Shown piece by piece: positions 53,034 through 63,394 of a stretch of 64,000 bases of DNA; positions within the stretch are counted from its first letter, which is position 1, and each line of letters opens with the position of its first letter. The DNA lies in NCBI GenBank assembly GCA_900489925.1, contig UEHQ01000012.1, positions 1 through 64,000 on the forward strand. Reading direction: 5' to 3'. The translations under genes were made by a program, and so were the position numbers. Source of the DNA: Hyphomicrobiales bacterium (GTDB lineage: Bacteria > Pseudomonadota > Alphaproteobacteria > Rhizobiales > Rhizobiaceae). The notes below the pieces were generated by a model, which was not told the origin of the DNA, did no database searches, and was given only the letters and a program-made list of their open reading frames with translations.

Positions 53034-53426
53034 ATGGAACAGCAACAACAAGCCGTGCTCGCGGCAGCCGATCGGCTTGTCGACGCTTTCGGACGGCATG
53101 ATCGCGACAGTTACTTCGCGGCATTCGCGCCGGAGGCAACATTCGTTTTTCACAATCTGGATCGGGCATTGCGCAGCCGCGCGGAGTACGAGGCAGAGTG
53201 GGAACTTTGGGAGAGCAGAGATGGTTTTCGCGTGCGCGGGTGCCGTTCGAGCGACCGCCATGTCCAATTGGCCGGACCAGTCGCCATCTTTACCCATAGC
53301 GTGGAAACAGACCTGTCGTTCAACGGCGAACCGACGACGAGCACGGAGCGGGAGACGATCGTTTTTGAACAGCAGAAAAGTGGCAAGTGGCTTGCGATCC
53401 ACGAGCACCTGTCGCCGCGCGCCTGA
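53034..53426 (+). CDS. NTF2-like (SnoaL/DUF4440-type) protein
   Basis: A 130-aa cone-fold protein: AAADRLVDAFGRHDRDSYFA, AFAPEATFVFHNLDRALRSR, VAIFTHSVETDLSFNGEPTT, ETIVFEQQKSGKWLAIHEHL. This is the usual NTF2-like pattern of either a small enzyme (isomerase, hydrolase or dehydratase) or a ligand-binding protein. It starts 17 bases after the TetR gene with GGGAGA upstream and ends 76 bases before the ureohydrolase, so it is in the same operon. Its reaction cannot be told from sequence alone. Confidence 0.85.
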   Translation: MEQQQQAVLAAADRLVDAFGRHDRDSYFAAFAPEATFVFHNLDRALRSRAEYEAEWELWESRDGFRVRGCRSSDRHVQLAGPVAIFTHSVETDLSFNGEPTTSTERETIVFEQQKSGKWLAIHEHLSPRA

Positions 53427-53502
53427 CATCCGCGACCCAAGACACCACCTGAATTCGACTGACCAGACGTGCTAAGTACAGCTTAGAAGAAGGATTAAGT
53501 GC

Positions 53503-54549
53503 ATGGTTGATTTGAAGAAGCATCTGGAAGAGCTGCGCAGCAAGTTCGCAGACAGCGCCGAGTTCTTCGATCCGCGGTTTCGCAAGGTAGCAGAGAAGAT
53601 CTTCAAGGGCGGTACGCGCGCCGCCCCTTACTCCGGCATTTCGACCTTTGCCGGCCTGCCCTATCGCGAGGTGGATTTCTCGGCTCCCGATTTCGGCGAT
53701 CTGCAGGTTGCAGCGATCGGCGTTCCGATGGATCTCGGGGTCAGCAACCGCCCGGGCTCACGTTTTGGACCGCGGGCCGTTCGCGGCGTCGAGCGGATCG
53801 GCCCCTACAATCACGTCCTTGATTGCGCCCCGGCCTACGACCTGCGGGCAGCCGACATCGGCGATGTGCCGTTCGGGAGCCGCTACCGGCTCGAGCAGTG
53901 CCACCAGAATATCGAAGCCGTCATCGGCAAGATCGTCGAAGCCGGCGTCATCCCGGTTTCGGTCGGCGGCGATCACTCGATCACCCACCCTATCCTGAAG
54001 GCAGTCGGCGCAAAGCGGCCAGTTGGACTGATTCACATCGATGCGCACTGCGATACCGGCGGACCGTTCGATCAGACGAAGTTCCACCATGGCGGGCCGA
54101 TGCGCAACGCAGTCCTTGATGGCGTGCTCGATCCGACCAGAACCATACAGATCGGCATCAGAGGCTCCTCGGAATACCTGTGGGAGTTCTCCTACGAGTC
54201 TGGAATGACCGTCATTCACGCCGAGGAAATTTCCGGCATGGGCATACCGGCGGTTATCGAAAAGGCGCGGAAGATCGTCGGCGACGGCCCAACCTACCTG
54301 TCCTTCGATATCGACAGTCTCGACCCGGCCTTTGCGCCTGGCACAGGAACTCCCGAAATCGGCGGGCTGACCAGCCGAGAAGCGCTGGAGCTTCTTCGCG
54401 GGCTCCGGGGCCTCAACTTCGTCGGCGGCGACGTGGTGGAGGTCGCGCCGCAATACGACAGCACCACCAATACCGCCCAGGCAGGCGCTCAGGTTCTGTT
54501 CGAGATTCTGAGTCTGCTGGTTTTCAGTCCTGCGCTTGCGACGCGCTAG
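53503..54549 (+). CDS. speB: Agmatinase / guanidino-acid ureohydrolase family enzyme
   Basis: Dinuclear manganese ureohydrolase (348 aa) that releases urea from a guanidino compound. All metal-binding motifs are present: VGGDHS, HIDAHCDTG and SFDIDSLDP, with PGTGTPEIGGLTSREAL and GGDVVEVAPQYD at the C-terminus, the pattern of agmatinases and guanidinobutyrases rather than arginase. The N-terminal ~50 residues (DLKKHLEELRSKFADSAEFF, FRKVAEKIFKGGTRAAPYSG) are longer than in the E. coli enzyme, as in guanidinobutyrase-like and guanidine-hydrolase-like members. Substrate therefore uncertain; agmatine, 4-guanidinobutyrate or a related compound fits the linked transporter and aldehyde dehydrogenase. 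The speB symbol denotes the family only. Confidence 0.88.
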   Translation: MVDLKKHLEELRSKFADSAEFFDPRFRKVAEKIFKGGTRAAPYSGISTFAGLPYREVDFSAPDFGDLQVAAIGVPMDLGVSNRPGSRFGPRAVRGVERIGPYNHVLDCAPAYDLRAADIGDVPFGSRYRLEQCHQNIEAVIGKIVEAGVIPVSVGGDHSITHPILKAVGAKRPVGLIHIDAHCDTGGPFDQTKFHHGGPMRNAVLDGVLDPTRTIQIGIRGSSEYLWEFSYESGMTVIHAEEISGMGIPAVIEKARKIVGDGPTYLSFDIDSLDPAFAPGTGTPEIGGLTSREALELLRGLRGLNFVGGDVVEVAPQYDSTTNTAQAGAQVLFEILSLLVFSPALATR

Positions 54550-54578
54550 GCGCTGACAAAACCGTGATCGAAACAATG

Positions 54579-54607
54579 CGCGCCGCCGGGACTCTCTCGG
54601 CGGCGCG
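54579..54607 (+). terminator. GC-rich hairpin after the ureohydrolase gene
   Basis: CGCGCCGCCG (54579-54588) and CGGCGGCGCG (54598-54607) form a perfect 10-bp stem with a 9-base loop, 29 bases past the stop. The bases after it (ACAGTATTCC) are not a U-tract, but the strong stem and the gene end make a terminator or 3' stabiliser likely. Confidence 0.6.
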
Positions 54608-55015
54608 ACAGTATTCCTACCGGTAACGTTGCAGTAGCCGATGCGGGCGCCGAAATAGCCGCGGCGGCCCCAAACACCAATCCTGAGGGCTAACAATTAG
54701 CCCTTGCCACCGCGTTTCAGCGGACGATATACCCCCTGCAGGGTTGGAGACGTTAAGGTGCTGTCTCCTGCCGGTGCCTGATGCGTGAACATGTCGAACG
54801 CAGGTAGGACGAAACTGATGGCATTTTGTTATGCTCACGATTGCCTGTCGAGCACACCTTCCCGCACGAGTGAAATGCCGCTCGCTTTCCAAGCGAGCTT
54901 ACGCTGCAGGACGAAACTCAGTTCCATTTGCTGTCCATCCGATTACTAAACCGCACGGCGAACCTGCGCGATAAACAGCTCGTTCTCGTTCGCCGGCATC
55001 CAATGGGGCTATTCC
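54608..55015. other. Non-coding interval with two perfect short hairpins
   Basis: 408 bp between the ureohydrolase hairpin and the glucose dehydrogenase gene. No reading frame here looks like protein. AGGGCTAA-CAA-TTAGCCCT (54686-54704) and GCTCGCTT-TCC-AAGCGAGC (54880-54898) are perfect 8-bp hairpins. The region may contain the gcd promoter, a long 5' leader or a small RNA; sequence alone does not decide. Confidence 0.4.
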
Positions 55016-57445
55016 GTGGATAACTCACCCAAATCACCATCATTGCTCAGCCGCCTGTGGCTATTCCTTCTGGGCGCGATCATCACGATTGCCGGCCTTT
55101 TCTTTGCCATCGGCGGCGGCAAGCTCGCCTCGCTTGGAGGCAGCTGGTATTTCCTGCTCGCCGGCATCGGCCTGATCGTCTCCGGCCTCCTGATCGTTCG
55201 TCGCAGACCATCGGGGGCTTTGCTGTTCGGTCTCGTCTTTGTCCTTACCGCCATCTGGGCGGTATGGGATGCAGGGCTCGAGTTCTGGCCGCTCATTTCG
55301 CGACTGCTCGCGATCGGTGTCGGCGCCGTTGTGGTCGCCCTCTCTTTCCCGCTGCTGCGTCGCTCGGTCGGTCGCACGCCTGCCTATGGCGCGTCCTTTG
55401 CCCTCGCCGCCATTCTGGCCGTCGGCTCCGCTGTAGCCTTTGTCGGCATGTTCATTCCTCACCCCACGGTAACGGCAACGGCTGCGCCGGCTTTGACGCC
55501 CGTCTCGCCTGACAAGGAACAGAAGAACTGGGAGAGCTACGGCAACACCCCCGGGGGCAGCCGGTTTGCAGCGCTTGACCAGATCAACCGCGACAACGTT
55601 TCCAAGCTGCAGGTCGCCTGGACCTACCACACCGGCGATATACCGATCAGCCCAGGCGCCAACGGCGCCGAGGATCAGGAAACGCCCCTGCAGGTCGGCG
55701 ACACCGTATTCCTTTGCACGCCGCACAACAACGTGATCGCCCTCGACGCCGACACCGGCAAGGAAAAGTGGAAGACGGAGATCAACGCGAAATCATCCGT
55801 CTGGATGCGTTGCCGCGGCCTCGCCTATTTCGACGCCACGCGATCGCTCGAGCAGCCGACGGCACCGGGCTCCACTCCCGTCACGCAAGTGACGGTTGCG
55901 CCGGGCGCGCTTTGCGAACGCCGCATCCTGATGAACACGATCCAGGCGGAACTGATCGCGATCGATGCCGATACCGGCAAACTCTGCGAAGACTTCGGCA
56001 ACAAGGGTCGGGTCGACCTGAAAGTCGGCATGGGCGACGCACCTGATCCCAACTACGTGCTGACATCGGCACCGACACTTGCCGGCACTACGGTCATCGT
56101 CGGTGGCCGCGTCGCCGATAACGTCAGTGTCGATATGCCTGGCGGCGTCATGCGCGGCTTCGACGTCGTCACCGGTCAACTGCGCTGGGCCTTCGACCCG
56201 GGCAATCCCGATATCACCCTTCTGCCGCCTTCCGGCAAGAGCTACACGCGCTCGACGCCGAACGTTTGGGCGGCCATGTCCTACGACCCGGCTTCCAATA
56301 CGGTGTTCATGCCGGTCGGAAGCCCCTCGGTCGACCTGTGGGGCATTACGCGCACGCCGCTTGATCACAAGTACGGCGCATCCATGCTCGCCCTCGATGC
56401 AACGACGGGCCGGGAGAAGTGGGTGTTCCAGACCGTTCACAACGACCTGTGGGACTTCGACGTCCCGATGCAGCCGACGTTCATCGACTTCCAGGGCAAG
56501 GACGGTTCGACGGTACCTGCGCTCGTCTTCGGAACCAAGGCCGGCCAGCTCTACGTATTGGACCGCGCAACCGGCAAGCCGCTGACCGAGGTTCAGGAAC
56601 AGCCGGTCAGACCAGGCACGATCCCCAATGAACCATACGCCCCGACGCAGCCGCGTTCGGTCGGAATGCCGCAGATCGGCGCCCAAACCCTGACCGAGTC
56701 CGACATGTGGGGCGCCACCCCGTTCGACCAGTTGCTGTGCCGCATTGCCTTCAAGGGCATGCGCTACGATGGGCTGTATACGGTACCGGACACCGATATT
56801 TCTCTTAGCTTCCCGGGCTCGCTTGGTGGCATGAACTGGGGCGGATTGTCTTCCGATCCCAACAGCAACTACATCTTCGTCAATGACATGCGGCTTGGCC
56901 TCTGGATTCAGATGGTCCCGGCCGACCCGAAAAGCACTGCGACCAACAGCGGCGGTGAAAGCGTCAACACCGGGATGGGCCTCGTTCCGATGAAGGGCAC
57001 GCCTTACGCAGTCAACAAGAACCGCTTCCTGTCGCAGTTGGGTATTCCGTGCCAGAAACCACCATTCGGCACGATGACGGCGATCGACATGAAGACCCAG
57101 AAGGTCGCCTGGCAGGTTCCTGTGGGCACAGTGCAGGATACCGGCCCGCTGGGGATCAAGATGGGACTGCCGATCCCGGTCGGCATGCCGACGCTGGGCG
57201 GTACGCTGGCAACGCAGGGCGGACTGGTGTTCATCGCCGGAACGCAGGATTATTACCTGCGAGCTTTCAGCTCGGCGACCGGTGAGGAAGTCTGGAAGGT
57301 ACGCCTGCCCGTCGGCAGTCAGGGCGGCCCGATGACCTACAAGTCACCCAAGACCGGCAAGCAGTATGTCGTCATCTCCGCCGGTGGCGCCAGACAGTCG
57401 GACGACCGGGGCGACTATGTAATCGCCTACGCGCTTCCGAACTGA
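55016..57445 (+). CDS. gcd: Membrane-bound PQQ-dependent glucose dehydrogenase
   Basis: Oxidises glucose and other aldoses to aldonolactones in the periplasm and passes electrons to ubiquinone (809 aa). About five N-terminal membrane segments (residues ~12-145) are followed by an eight-bladed PQQ propeller. Family stretches are EQKNWESYGNTPGGSRFAAL, DQETPLQVGDTVFLCTPHNN, VIALDADTGKEKWKTEIN, FQTVHNDLWDFDVPMQPTFI (with the active-site Asp), FGTKAGQLYVLDRATGKPLT and MGLPIPVGMPTLGGTLATQG. The start is a GTG at 55016. No pqq biosynthesis gene is in the window, so PQQ must come from elsewhere in the genome or the environment. It can feed gluconate-type sugar acids and acidify the rhizosphere. Confidence 0.95.
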   Translation: MDNSPKSPSLLSRLWLFLLGAIITIAGLFFAIGGGKLASLGGSWYFLLAGIGLIVSGLLIVRRRPSGALLFGLVFVLTAIWAVWDAGLEFWPLISRLLAIGVGAVVVALSFPLLRRSVGRTPAYGASFALAAILAVGSAVAFVGMFIPHPTVTATAAPALTPVSPDKEQKNWESYGNTPGGSRFAALDQINRDNVSKLQVAWTYHTGDIPISPGANGAEDQETPLQVGDTVFLCTPHNNVIALDADTGKEKWKTEINAKSSVWMRCRGLAYFDATRSLEQPTAPGSTPVTQVTVAPGALCERRILMNTIQAELIAIDADTGKLCEDFGNKGRVDLKVGMGDAPDPNYVLTSAPTLAGTTVIVGGRVADNVSVDMPGGVMRGFDVVTGQLRWAFDPGNPDITLLPPSGKSYTRSTPNVWAAMSYDPASNTVFMPVGSPSVDLWGITRTPLDHKYGASMLALDATTGREKWVFQTVHNDLWDFDVPMQPTFIDFQGKDGSTVPALVFGTKAGQLYVLDRATGKPLTEVQEQPVRPGTIPNEPYAPTQPRSVGMPQIGAQTLTESDMWGATPFDQLLCRIAFKGMRYDGLYTVPDTDISLSFPGSLGGMNWGGLSSDPNSNYIFVNDMRLGLWIQMVPADPKSTATNSGGESVNTGMGLVPMKGTPYAVNKNRFLSQLGIPCQKPPFGTMTAIDMKTQKVAWQVPVGTVQDTGPLGIKMGLPIPVGMPTLGGTLATQGGLVFIAGTQDYYLRAFSSATGEEVWKVRLPVGSQGGPMTYKSPKTGKQYVVISAGGARQSDDRGDYVIAYALPN

Positions 57446-57564
57446 AGCCACGAGACGTCGATGGGGGCCGCAGCTGCTGGCCCCCATCCGACCCCGGCAC
57501 GGTTGACTCGACACGAGCCACAGCCGAAAACGCAGGAAGGCATGTTCCGGACTGCGAATTCCTC

Positions 57565-58473
57565 ATGACAGATAAGCGCCCTACCCTCCCGCCGCTCAAC
57601 GCACTGAGAGCCTTCGACGCGTTGGCGCGGTGCGGAAGCCTGAGGGCAGCCGCAAGCGATCTGGGTGTGGTGCCCGGCGCCGTGCGCCAACAGCTTTCCA
57701 GCCTGGAAGAACATTTCGGAGTACCGCTCTTCAATCGCGATGGCGGACGCGTCAGCCTGAACGATACCTCGCGCCGGCTTGCGGACGCTGTCGGTGTCGC
57801 CTTTGCGATCATAGCGAGGGCTGCCGACGAAGTATCGCCGCAGGGGCAGCGATCGAAGCTCAGGGTCGGCGTTCCGATGCCGATGGCAGCAGCATGGTTC
57901 ATACCGCGGCTCCCTCGTATTCTGGCGGAGGTGAAATCGCTTGAAATTCAGGTGGTTCCCGTCCCGGTTAGCCTGAGCCTGACGGATGCGGCGGATATCG
58001 ACGCACTCATCGCAGGCGGCGAATACCGGCCCTTGCCCGATATCTCTGCCACCCAATTCATGAACGATGAGTTTGGACCGGTCGGAAGCCCGGAGGCGAT
58101 CGAACAACTCGGCCTGGGTCTCGACGCCGGCACCGCCATCATTGCCAGGGACGTAAGCTACCTCTGGGACGACTGGTTCCGTGAAAGCGGCACCACGCCC
58201 GTCCGCTTTCAGAGGCGTACCGAATTTAACGACCTGATGCTTGCAATCAGCGCCGCCAAGGCGGGACTCGGCCTGACCATCGCCCCGCGAGCATCGATCG
58301 AAGCGGATCTAGCCGCAGGCACGTTGATTGCGCCCTTCGGCTTCTGCGCCCGGCCCGCCGGCTATCGCCTTTGCTGCCGGGCGGTGGACCGTGATCGCAA
58401 GGCGATTGCGGCGTTGCGCGCCTGGCTCGTTGCCGAAGGGAAAGCAGCAAATCTGCACGTGGAGACACTTTAA
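57565..58473 (+). CDS. LysR-family regulator (GcvA-like)
   Basis: LysR-type protein (302 aa): HTH LNALRAFDALARCGSLRAAA, SDLGVVPGAVRQQLSSLEEH, FGVPLFNRDGGRVSLND, then a ligand domain beginning SKLRVGVPMPMAAAWFIPRL with the GcvA-like PRILAEVKSLEIQVVP. It follows gcd by 119 bp on the same strand and precedes the Gfo/Idh/MocA gene by 81 bp. Targets cannot be assigned from sequence. Confidence 0.88.
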   Translation: MTDKRPTLPPLNALRAFDALARCGSLRAAASDLGVVPGAVRQQLSSLEEHFGVPLFNRDGGRVSLNDTSRRLADAVGVAFAIIARAADEVSPQGQRSKLRVGVPMPMAAAWFIPRLPRILAEVKSLEIQVVPVPVSLSLTDAADIDALIAGGEYRPLPDISATQFMNDEFGPVGSPEAIEQLGLGLDAGTAIIARDVSYLWDDWFRESGTTPVRFQRRTEFNDLMLAISAAKAGLGLTIAPRASIEADLAAGTLIAPFGFCARPAGYRLCCRAVDRDRKAIAALRAWLVAEGKAANLHVETL

Positions 58474-58554
58474 TGTCCCTGTGCGAGAGCGCCACGAATT
58501 GGTTATGACGCTTTGACGGCAACCGGGCCAATGGGCCATGAAAGGCGATACTGT

Positions 58555-59550
58555 ATGCTGCGTTGGGGTATTCTGGGAACAAGCTTCATCTCCCATACGG
58601 TCGCTGAGGCCATAAGCGCGAGCGATGGCTCGCAAATCGTAGCGGTTGCCGGTCGCGATCCCGGGCGTTTGGCCGAGTTTGCAGATCAGCACGCCATCGC
58701 CAGGCGCTATTCGACTGTGGACGCCCTGGTGGATGATCCGGATATCGACGTCGTCTATGTCGGCCTGCCCAACAACGTCCACCACGAGGCGGTCATCAAG
58801 GCTGCGGCCCGAGGCAAGGCCGTGCTTTCCGAGAAATCACTGACGACGACGATGGCCGAGGCGCAGGCTCTGGCAGCCGCGGTCCGTCAATCGGGGATTT
58901 TCTTCCTCGAGGGGCTGATGTATCTCAGCCATCCCATCATTGCCGAACTCGGCGGCATCATACGGTCGGGGCGACTTGGGACCGTCCGCTCGATCGCCGG
59001 CCTCTATGCCGCCGATATCTGGAAGCTCGTCAATCCTCTCGGCAAGGGTACGCTCTACAACCTAGGCTGCTATCCGGCCTCATTGCTGCAATACGTCGTT
59101 CAGACCGCCTTCGGTCCGCAGGCGTTCGCGGATCGCTCGGTATCCGGTCACGGCAACATCTCGTCGCATGATGGCAACATCTGCGATGCCTCCCTGTCGG
59201 TCCGTTTCGGCAACGGCACGCTCGCCACGCTGCAGTCGACGGACAGTTACGGCATGTCCTTCGACTTTGTCGTGCGAGGCGACCTCGGATCAGTGCGCTT
59301 CCGGACAAACCCATGGCTGCCGACCGCCGGTGACAATATCCTGGAGATCGAGGACTATGGCCGACCGACCGAGCAGATCCGTGTCCCGTCCGATTTCGAC
59401 GCGTTCGGACATCAGGTCCGCCTAGTCGAGCGATGCATTGCAGAGAAATTGAGGGAAGCACCTCGCCCCTCTCCACGCCTGAGCGATTCCGTTGAAATCA
59501 TGGAATTGCTGACCGACTGGGAACACGCGATCCGGGCGCCTGCCGCCTAG
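58555..59550 (+). CDS. Gfo/Idh/MocA-family oxidoreductase
   Basis: NAD(P)-dependent sugar or cyclitol dehydrogenase (331 aa). The N-terminal Rossmann motif is LRWGILGTSFISHTVAEAIS (GxGxxG variant GTSFIS), followed by VAVAGRDPGRLAEFADQHAI, the VYVGLPNNVHHEAVIKAAAR segment and the Gfo/Idh catalytic region KAVLSEKSLTTTMAEAQALA, where Lys replaces the usual EKP as EKS. The dimerisation/catalytic half begins near residue 125 (FFLEGLMYLSHPIIAELGGI). The ATG at 58555 is preferred over 58531 because AAGG lies 9 bases upstream. It converges on the GntR gene with a 4-bp overlap of stops. Confidence 0.9.
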   Translation: MLRWGILGTSFISHTVAEAISASDGSQIVAVAGRDPGRLAEFADQHAIARRYSTVDALVDDPDIDVVYVGLPNNVHHEAVIKAAARGKAVLSEKSLTTTMAEAQALAAAVRQSGIFFLEGLMYLSHPIIAELGGIIRSGRLGTVRSIAGLYAADIWKLVNPLGKGTLYNLGCYPASLLQYVVQTAFGPQAFADRSVSGHGNISSHDGNICDASLSVRFGNGTLATLQSTDSYGMSFDFVVRGDLGSVRFRTNPWLPTAGDNILEIEDYGRPTEQIRVPSDFDAFGHQVRLVERCIAEKLREAPRPSPRLSDSVEIMELLTDWEHAIRAPAA

Positions 59551-60332
59551 AAGGACAGGTCGAGTGCGCGCCCTTCAAAGAGGCGATCCCTCGAGCCCTC
59601 AAGGTGGGACTGCATCAGGTTGCGGGCGTCATCCGACCTGCCTTCGGCAATCGCCTTGTAGATCGCGTTGTGTTCCTGAAAGACCTGCTCGAGACCGGGA
59701 CGTGGCCCGAGCAGCGACAGCCCGTGCAGATGCATGCCAACTGCGATATGCGCCTTCAACGCATCGATCGAGGCCGTATAATAGTGATTGTTCGCCGCTT
59801 CCGTCACGGCACGGTGAAAATTGAAGTCGGCGTCCGTGCGATGCAGCTGATGGCTGGTCGCTTCACGAAGGTCGGCCAGCGCCGCCGCAATCTTCTGGAT
59901 CGCTGCCTCGTCTCGTCTCTTGGCTGCGAAATAGGCGGCAGCCGGTTCGATCGTGAGACGAAACTCATAGCAGCGCTGGATATCCGCGATGGTCTTTACG
60001 GGTGAATAGGACAGCTGCGTCGTCGGCGAACCGTGCGCGCTGACGAAGGTGCCCGCACCCTGCCGTGCATAGACCATCCCCTGGTCGCGCAACCGAGCCA
60101 AGGCATCGCGAACGATCGGGCGGGAAACGCCGAGCAGCGAGGCGAGCTCGTGTTCGCCGGGAAGGCGCGAATCCGGCGGATAGTTACCGGACTTGATGCG
60201 CTCCAGCAGCTGATCGAAGACACGATCGACCAGCTTGACGGCCTTGCCGCGCTCCGGCTTCGCCGTCGCTGTCACTTGCGCGCCTGCCGATGCGCCATTT
60301 GCTTCGTCCACTTTCATTCTCCCCGCCGGCAT
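59547..60332 (-). CDS. GntR/FadR-family transcriptional regulator
   Basis: Regulator (261 aa) with an N-terminal winged helix (KLVDRVFDQLLERIKSGNYP, SRLPGEHELASLLGVSRPIV, RDALARLRDQGMVYARQGAG) and a C-terminal FCD helical domain with the metal-binding pattern DADFNFHRAVTEAANNHYY and VGMHLHGL ... QEHNAIYKAIAEG. The first 30 residues (MKVDEANGASAGAQVTATAK) are a flexible extension; the ATG at 60317 is an alternative start. It lies 4 bases after the DUF1537 kinase gene and is probably the last gene of that operon, so it should respond to a sugar acid. Confidence 0.9.
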   Translation of the reverse strand: MPAGRMKVDEANGASAGAQVTATAKPERGKAVKLVDRVFDQLLERIKSGNYPPDSRLPGEHELASLLGVSRPIVRDALARLRDQGMVYARQGAGTFVSAHGSPTTQLSYSPVKTIADIQRCYEFRLTIEPAAAYFAAKRRDEAAIQKIAAALADLREATSHQLHRTDADFNFHRAVTEAANNHYYTASIDALKAHIAVGMHLHGLSLLGPRPGLEQVFQEHNAIYKAIAEGRSDDARNLMQSHLEGSRDRLFEGRALDLSF

Positions 60333-60336
60333 CGTT

Positions 60337-61398
60337 TCACGCCGCCTGATTCTGCGGTATCAGTCTTAGCAAACTCTCGGAATTCCCAAAGCCCCCGGAC
60401 TTGACCGCACAGCGGATGCTCACGCCATTCGATAGCGTCACACTGAACCACGGAATCCCCGCCTCGATCTCGCCCTTCGGAAGGAGGACACGAACTCCGA
60501 GCGCCTGGAAAACAGCAAGAGCCGTATCACCGCCGCCAACCATCAGCATTTCCGGATCAGTGGCTTCTATTGCAGATTTTACACCTTGCGCAAAGCGCTC
60601 CGCAACTGCCGCGGCATCGTCATTGATCTCTCCGGTGCAACGCAGCAGGACGGGCAGGTTCAATTCGTCGGTATATGCTAAGGCTCCCATCGGCGCATCT
60701 ACGCTGCTGCGCAGAACCCCTGCCGCGTCGAGCCTTGCCATCTGAGCAGCCGTAATCGGGTCGCGCGAGCCGAAAGCAAAGACGGTGCCGCTGGCGGGCT
60801 GAAACGGCAATCTGACCGCGCCGGGGCGCGTTATCCTGCGCGCGAGCGCGCTGCCAAGGCCACGGGCGCCGACGGCCAGTGCCTCTGCCCAGTCGTGCTC
60901 GCTCACCAGACGATCGAGGTCTCCGTCACTCTCGGCATCTGCGACAAGAACAGTCTCGCGCCGGCCGCGAAAGAGATCGCTGATCGCCAGTGGCTGATCG
61001 ACGCCGCGGCCTACGACCTGACCATTTCGTGTGTAGCGCTCTTGGTCAGGAATAGCTGGCGCGACCACGATTTCGCGACGACCGAAAGCTGCGGCCAGAA
61101 CCGCGCCTTCAGCTGCCACGTTACCTTTCAGCCGCGAGTCGATCTTCTTCATGACGATATGGGGAGAGGCGGCAAGAAGCGCGTCGGCCACGAGGCCCAC
61201 TCTTCCTGCCGCTTCCTCCTCCGGGAGAGCCCGCGAAGCGGTGTTGACGACAACGACGTCACACGCTGTCGCCAGTGCCTCGGATATGGCTTCAATATCA
61301 ATCGCGACGGCCACAGACAGACCGGCGTCGACGAAGGGGGTTCCCGTGTCGAGCGCGCCGGTCAGATCGTCGGCGATGATCGCGATCTTCAGCGTCAT
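60337..61398 (-). CDS. DUF1537 four-carbon sugar-acid kinase family protein
   Basis: Phosphorylates a sugar acid (family members act on threonate, erythronate, 3-oxo-tetronates and related acids). The N-terminal substrate domain starts IAIIADDLTGALDTGTPFVD with the family ADDLTGA motif; KKIDSRLKGNVAAEGAVLAA is the second conserved stretch. The C-terminal nucleotide domain has EMLMVGGGDTALAVFQALGV and GIPWFSV. At 353 aa it is shorter than the ~420 aa usual for OtnK/DtnK-type kinases, mainly in the middle. The ATG at 61398 overlaps the ATPase stop by 4 bp, so it is translated with the transporter. No aldolase partner is in the window; it may lie beyond the right edge. Confidence 0.9.
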   Translation of the reverse strand: MTLKIAIIADDLTGALDTGTPFVDAGLSVAVAIDIEAISEALATACDVVVVNTASRALPEEEAAGRVGLVADALLAASPHIVMKKIDSRLKGNVAAEGAVLAAAFGRREIVVAPAIPDQERYTRNGQVVGRGVDQPLAISDLFRGRRETVLVADAESDGDLDRLVSEHDWAEALAVGARGLGSALARRITRPGAVRLPFQPASGTVFAFGSRDPITAAQMARLDAAGVLRSSVDAPMGALAYTDELNLPVLLRCTGEINDDAAAVAERFAQGVKSAIEATDPEMLMVGGGDTALAVFQALGVRVLLPKGEIEAGIPWFSVTLSNGVSIRCAVKSGGFGNSESLLRLIPQNQAA

Positions 61399-62386
61399 GC
61401 AGCCTGTCCCGTGTTGACCGCGTGGCAGGCAACGAGATGACCGGGCTTGGCTTCCTTCCATTCCGGCACGACCTTGCCGCACACATCCATGGCGATCGGG
61501 CAGCGCGAATGGAAGCGGCAGCCGCTCGGCGGATTGAGCGGGCTCGGCACGTCGCCCTGCAGGATCTGCCGGGTGCGGGTGCGCTCAAGTTCCGGATCGG
61601 TTTCCGGAACGGCTGACAGCAGCGCCTTGGTGTAGGGGTGCAGCGGGTTTTCGAACAACTCCTCGCGGGTCGCGAGCTCCGCCAGGCGGCCGAGATACAT
61701 GACGCCGACGCGAGTGCTGATATGGCGCACGACGGCGAGGTCGTGGGCGATGAACAGGTAGGTCAGGCCGTATTTTTCCTGCAGGTCGAGCAGCAGGTTG
61801 ATGATCTGCGCCTGGATCGAGACGTCGAGCGCCGAGATCGCCTCGTCGCAGACGATGAACTTCGGCTGGCAGGCAAGCGCGCGGGCGATGACGACGCGCT
61901 GGCGCTGGCCGCCGGAAAGCTCGTGCGGATAGCGCTGCGCGAAACGGGTCGGCAGGCCGACGTCGGTGAGCAGTGCCGCGACACGATCCTTCAGCTCGGC
62001 CTTGGTGCAGAGCTTATGGAAGAGGATCGGCTCGCCCACTGCCTCGCCGATAGTCATGCGCGGGTTGAGCGTCGAATAAGGATCCTGGAAGACGATCTGC
62101 AGATCGCGGCGGAAGGGCCGCATCTGCTTTTCATCCAGCGTCGCCAGATCCTGGCCCTTGTATACGACCTTGCCTGAGGTCGCCTTGTAGAGGTTGAGGA
62201 TGGTGAAGCCTGTTGTCGACTTGCCGCAGCCGGATTCGCCGACGAGCGAGAGCGTCTCGCCCTCCATGATGTCGAGATTGACGTTGTCGAGCGCATAGAC
62301 GGTTGCCGAGCGTTCGCCGAAGGCGCCGAGCTTGACGTGGAAATGCTTGACGAGATTCTCGACCTTGAGCAGCGGTTGGGCACCCA

Positions 62387-62387
<1 letters not shown>
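61395..62387 (-). CDS. Peptide-type ABC transporter ATPase (DppF type)
   Basis: ATPase (330 aa) with Walker A LVGESGCGKSTTGFTILNLY, signature [20 protein letters not shown], Walker B IVCDEAISALDVSIQAQ and the DppF C-terminal oligopeptide-transporter tail with Cys cluster GCRFHSRCPIAMDVCGKVVP (probable Fe-S or metal site). The ATG at 62387 forms a TGATG overlap with the DppD gene; a GTG at 62390 is the alternative. The linked sugar-acid kinase and GntR regulator suggest the importer carries a sugar acid or oligosaccharide rather than a peptide (inference). Confidence 0.92.
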
Positions 62388-63393
<1,006 letters not shown>

Positions 63394-63394
<1 letters not shown>

